Shown here in pieces: positions 61,450-64,000 of a stretch of DNA of 64,000 bases. How positions within the stretch are numbered: position 1 is the stretch's first letter; each line of letters opens with the position of its first letter. The translations under genes were made by a program, and so were the position numbers. The notes beneath the pieces were generated by a model. The model saw only the letters and a list, made by a program, of their open reading frames with translations. It was not told where the DNA came from and did no database searches. The DNA is from Sisyra terminalis (Eukaryota > Arthropoda > Insecta > Neuroptera > Sisyridae): the NCBI GenBank assembly GCA_958496175.1, contig OY292274.1, positions 11,801,689-11,865,688 of the forward strand. The letters are read 5' to 3'.

Positions 61450-63480
61450 ACAAAGGGATTAAACACTGTTAACAGCGCATTGGTTTACATAGTCGATGCT
61501 CATAATTAAAGAACCGTGGGATCAAATTTTACAGTAATTTTTTTTACAAATAATGTACTTATATATCCCTTCTGATTGATGAAATCCGTATAATTGGTGT
61601 ATTCCTTACAAGAAGTAGGCATTTGAAAACAATTTTATTTTAAAATTCCTACCCTAAAAAAATGAAAAGAGATTACTATATTTCTATGTGAGGTTTTGTA
61701 GAGTTAATCAATCGAAATTTGAAATTTAATAATCAAAGTGCTGTTAAAGACGAAACATTATTACAAACTGCATAATATAAAACCAAGTTTAAAAACAACA
61801 TTTTTAATAATGTCATCTCATTTAGTTAGTATGAGAGTTTTATTTTTAGTACTTATACCAAATAGGCGACTTTTAATTCTTATTCGTTTTTCAACAATCT
61901 AAATTTTTAAATTATTTTTCCACGCTGTCCACCTATATCCAACAATTTTATATATACAACGTCCAAATGTACGAAAATCGAATAGCTTTTTAGTCATGAT
62001 AATCAACATAAAGAAGGTCATAATTTTTTTCGTTTTACATTGTATTATTAAATATAAGTGCAAATTCGTGTCGATGAAATTTGGAGTTTTTTTATACCAT
62101 GCAGATAATAAGACAGAATTATGGTAGCAAAGTTTGCACGGAATAAAGTCTTAAAAACAATCAAAATTTCATAATCAAAGTGCCGTTAAAGACGAAACGT
62201 TATTACCATTTCATATAAAACAAAGTTGGTATATTATAAAAAACAAAAACTTTAGTTCCGTTGAAAAATTTAAAATCTGCTATATCTGGAAAATGTAAAC
62301 ATAAGTTTATAGATGAATATTAAGTTCTTTGGCTTTCACATATTGTAAACCTGAAAATCCGAAATACGTTTTTACAAATACAGCAATGAGTGAGTACCTC
62401 CCAGAAATTTGGCGAACTAAAAGAAAACTTTTACCGGCATTTTTGTGAACTAAATTTAGTGGTTCCTATCGACAGAGAAAGATTGATCATTTAAAAAGGT
62501 GGGGGCCGTGTTTTTAATGTTAAATATACGGCAAGTCATAATGATAAAGGAAATTCAAAATGCTCATCCAGAGCAAAAAGCTTAAGCTAAATCGTGTATG
62601 GTGAACTGGAGACTGTTCAATATGGTTTTATTGTAAAGCTGAAATTCAAACATTTCTATATCAAGTTTATTGCTACACAATGTTTATACTTGATTATAAA
62701 TGAACTAGGTTTCGTGCAATTGTTCAAATTTCAATTTCGCGGCAGTGTCAAGTTTTTTTTTTATTATTTTTTATTATTTTTTTTTTATTATTATTATTAT
62801 AAGTTTTTTTTTAATTGCCAGTGCTAACTGTAATTAGCTCAAGTTAATTCTTGTTTATCTTAGCTATTAATTATTAGTTTTAATTTAAAAAAAAGTGTAC
62901 AAAGTTATAAAAAACCTTTTTTCTTTCCTCAGTTTTATGTTGCAAATGCCTTTTCTTATTAGAGAGTGGAACATTGTACTGTACCTTCAAATAATGCAAA
63001 ATTGCGTAAAAATTGGTTGATCTGTTTTTTAGTTAAAAGAAGATATACAGATTGGTACAGTAATTTTTCGAAGGTAAATTTGAAATAACGAATTTTTAAA
63101 ACAAAAATTTAATTCGTATATATTAAACAGAGGTAAGAATTGGATGCATTAATAGTGTTATCAGTATAGGTATGCATTTAGTAAAAAGCTCATGGTAATA
63201 TTTTGGTATTAGAAACTCATTTCTTTTAAATTACACACTTTGACACTGCAATTTTATTCATATGTATTTTTTCCTATATAGCAATACAATTTTGGCTTTT
63301 ATTTAAAATTTACCTAAACATTTTTTTTAATATAAATCGAAACTACTATTCAATTTCATTCAACGATAATATTGTTTCGTATTAATTGGCACTTTGATTA
63401 TTGAATTCGTAACTTCGTTTGTTGGCGGTCCCGTGTTATCACATATTAACTTTATCATCCCTTTTCCCCCGGTAAAGGAA
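61450..63480. mobile_element. Helitron-derived mosaic
   Basis: 61470-61533 is tRNA-like, as in the 48-kb Helitron. 61570-61670 and 62570-62750 match the interior of the 19972-21359 Helitron (for example CGTGTATGGTGAACT, TGAACTAGGTTTCGTGCAAT). 61850-62400 matches 7.9-8.5 kb inverted, and 63290-63450 resembles 8.62-8.76 kb. No clean termini remain. The ORF at 62594-62827 is element sequence. Confidence 0.5.
62755..62812. repeat. T-rich (TTA)n low-complexity tract
   Basis: Runs of T broken by TTATTATTATTATTA. Confidence 0.9.
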
Positions 63481-63596
63481 GGAATTTTCCAAAATCCGTT
63501 TTTACCGGATTTCTACATCATATAAGGGATAAACCCTCCAAATTGTATGACTACCACCAACAACTTATGCTGTAACATGATAAATCTATCATTAAA

Positions 63597-63707
63597 TCAG
63601 GTTGAATAATTTTACATAACTATATATAAAATTATTCATAAAGATTTATATATATAAAATTATTCATAAAGATTTATATATATAAAATTATTCAACCTGA
63701 TTGAATA
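63597..63707. repeat. Small foldback with internal tandem units
   Basis: ATCAGGTTGAATAATTTTA at the left is mirrored by TAAAATTATTCAACCTGAT at the right. Between them a roughly 32-base unit (AAAATTATTCATAAAGATTT) is tandemly repeated. Confidence 0.75.
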
Positions 63708-64000
63708 TAAAAATTAGATAATATAGTGTTACGAATTGGTTAATAAATTCACTAAAAAATTTCACGTCCACGACTGTACTTGATCGCTTCGTTCTATTTG
63801 GTAAACAGAACTTCATCAAAATGCATAAACCTACAATAGTAGTTGGAGTCCCTACAATGTTAAAAATGAGATAAAAGTGGAAAGTTTGGACTCAAAAAAT
63901 TTGAAATTTTATGATTTACCAAAAAGTCATTCCCACTCGATGTTACGAATCTGTCATTGTACAAGGGAAGACCCAGAAACGAATATTTATCAAACTTAAA
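63708..64000. other. No gene seen
   Basis: Window end. No feature recognised. Confidence 0.4.

Noticed and set aside
63597..63707. Possible CRISPR-like tandem array
   Set aside because: The units are contiguous without spacers, sit inside an inverted repeat, and the genome is eukaryotic.

Overview
This is an AT-rich, repeat-packed piece of an animal nuclear genome, almost certainly an insect. The evidence is the short-intron genes with GT..AG boundaries, the insect-style carboxylesterase, the alpha-1,6-fucosyltransferase with a C-terminal SH3 domain, the Jockey-like LINEs, and the Helitron termini (5' TCTAT..ATAAA, 3' CTAGT) typical of insect genomes. A beetle is possible, but the sequence does not settle the order.

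Only three host genes are well supported. (1) 10128-12140 (+): a seven-exon, 544-residue FUT8/FucT6-type alpha-1,6-fucosyltransferase with a type II membrane anchor, the HVRRTDK motif and an SH3-like tail. (2) 22270-23468 (-): one long exon carrying the first 380 codons of an unrecognised Ser/His/Pro-rich protein with a Cys cluster. It ends in a CAG|GTGAGT donor, so the gene continues elsewhere. A GC-rich island at 31.2-31.4 kb could be its promoter and first exon. (3) 58507-60737 (+): a six-exon, 605-residue secreted carboxylesterase-like protein. It keeps the Ser/Glu/His positions but has an abnormal nucleophile elbow and oxyanion motif. A two- or three-exon SAM-like mini-gene with a TGA at a splice junction lies at 54.2-54.5 kb.

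Most of the rest is transposon debris, much of it nested. 0-9.8 kb holds Helitron tails, long-TIR elements (AAAGGGTCTAGC family), a LINE fragment and a hammerhead-like motif. 12.9-14.5 kb and 56.1-57.3 kb hold large hairpin elements (TAGACTGATTC family). 28.7-30.1 kb and 36.9-37.8 kb hold a related hairpin family (TAGACTGGGCC). 15.5-21.4 kb is a Helitron cluster that includes two elements head to head. 24-27.6 kb holds a dead Tigger/pogo transposase, a Tigger-like MITE, a foldback element and a long-TIR element. 32.7-36.3 kb holds three LINE relics. 38.9-40.8 kb is the most complete AAAGGGTCTAGC element. 46.7-47.6 kb holds an LTR and gag relic of a Ty3/gypsy element. 48-49 kb is another Helitron with a tRNA-like segment. 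49.6-51.9 kb is another long-TIR element. 61.4-63.7 kb is a Helitron-derived mosaic and a small tandem-repeat foldback.

The genes do not form a pathway or operon. FUT8 acts in Golgi N-glycan core fucosylation, and the esterase-like protein is secreted. All coordinates were read by hand, and repeat edges may be off by several bases.
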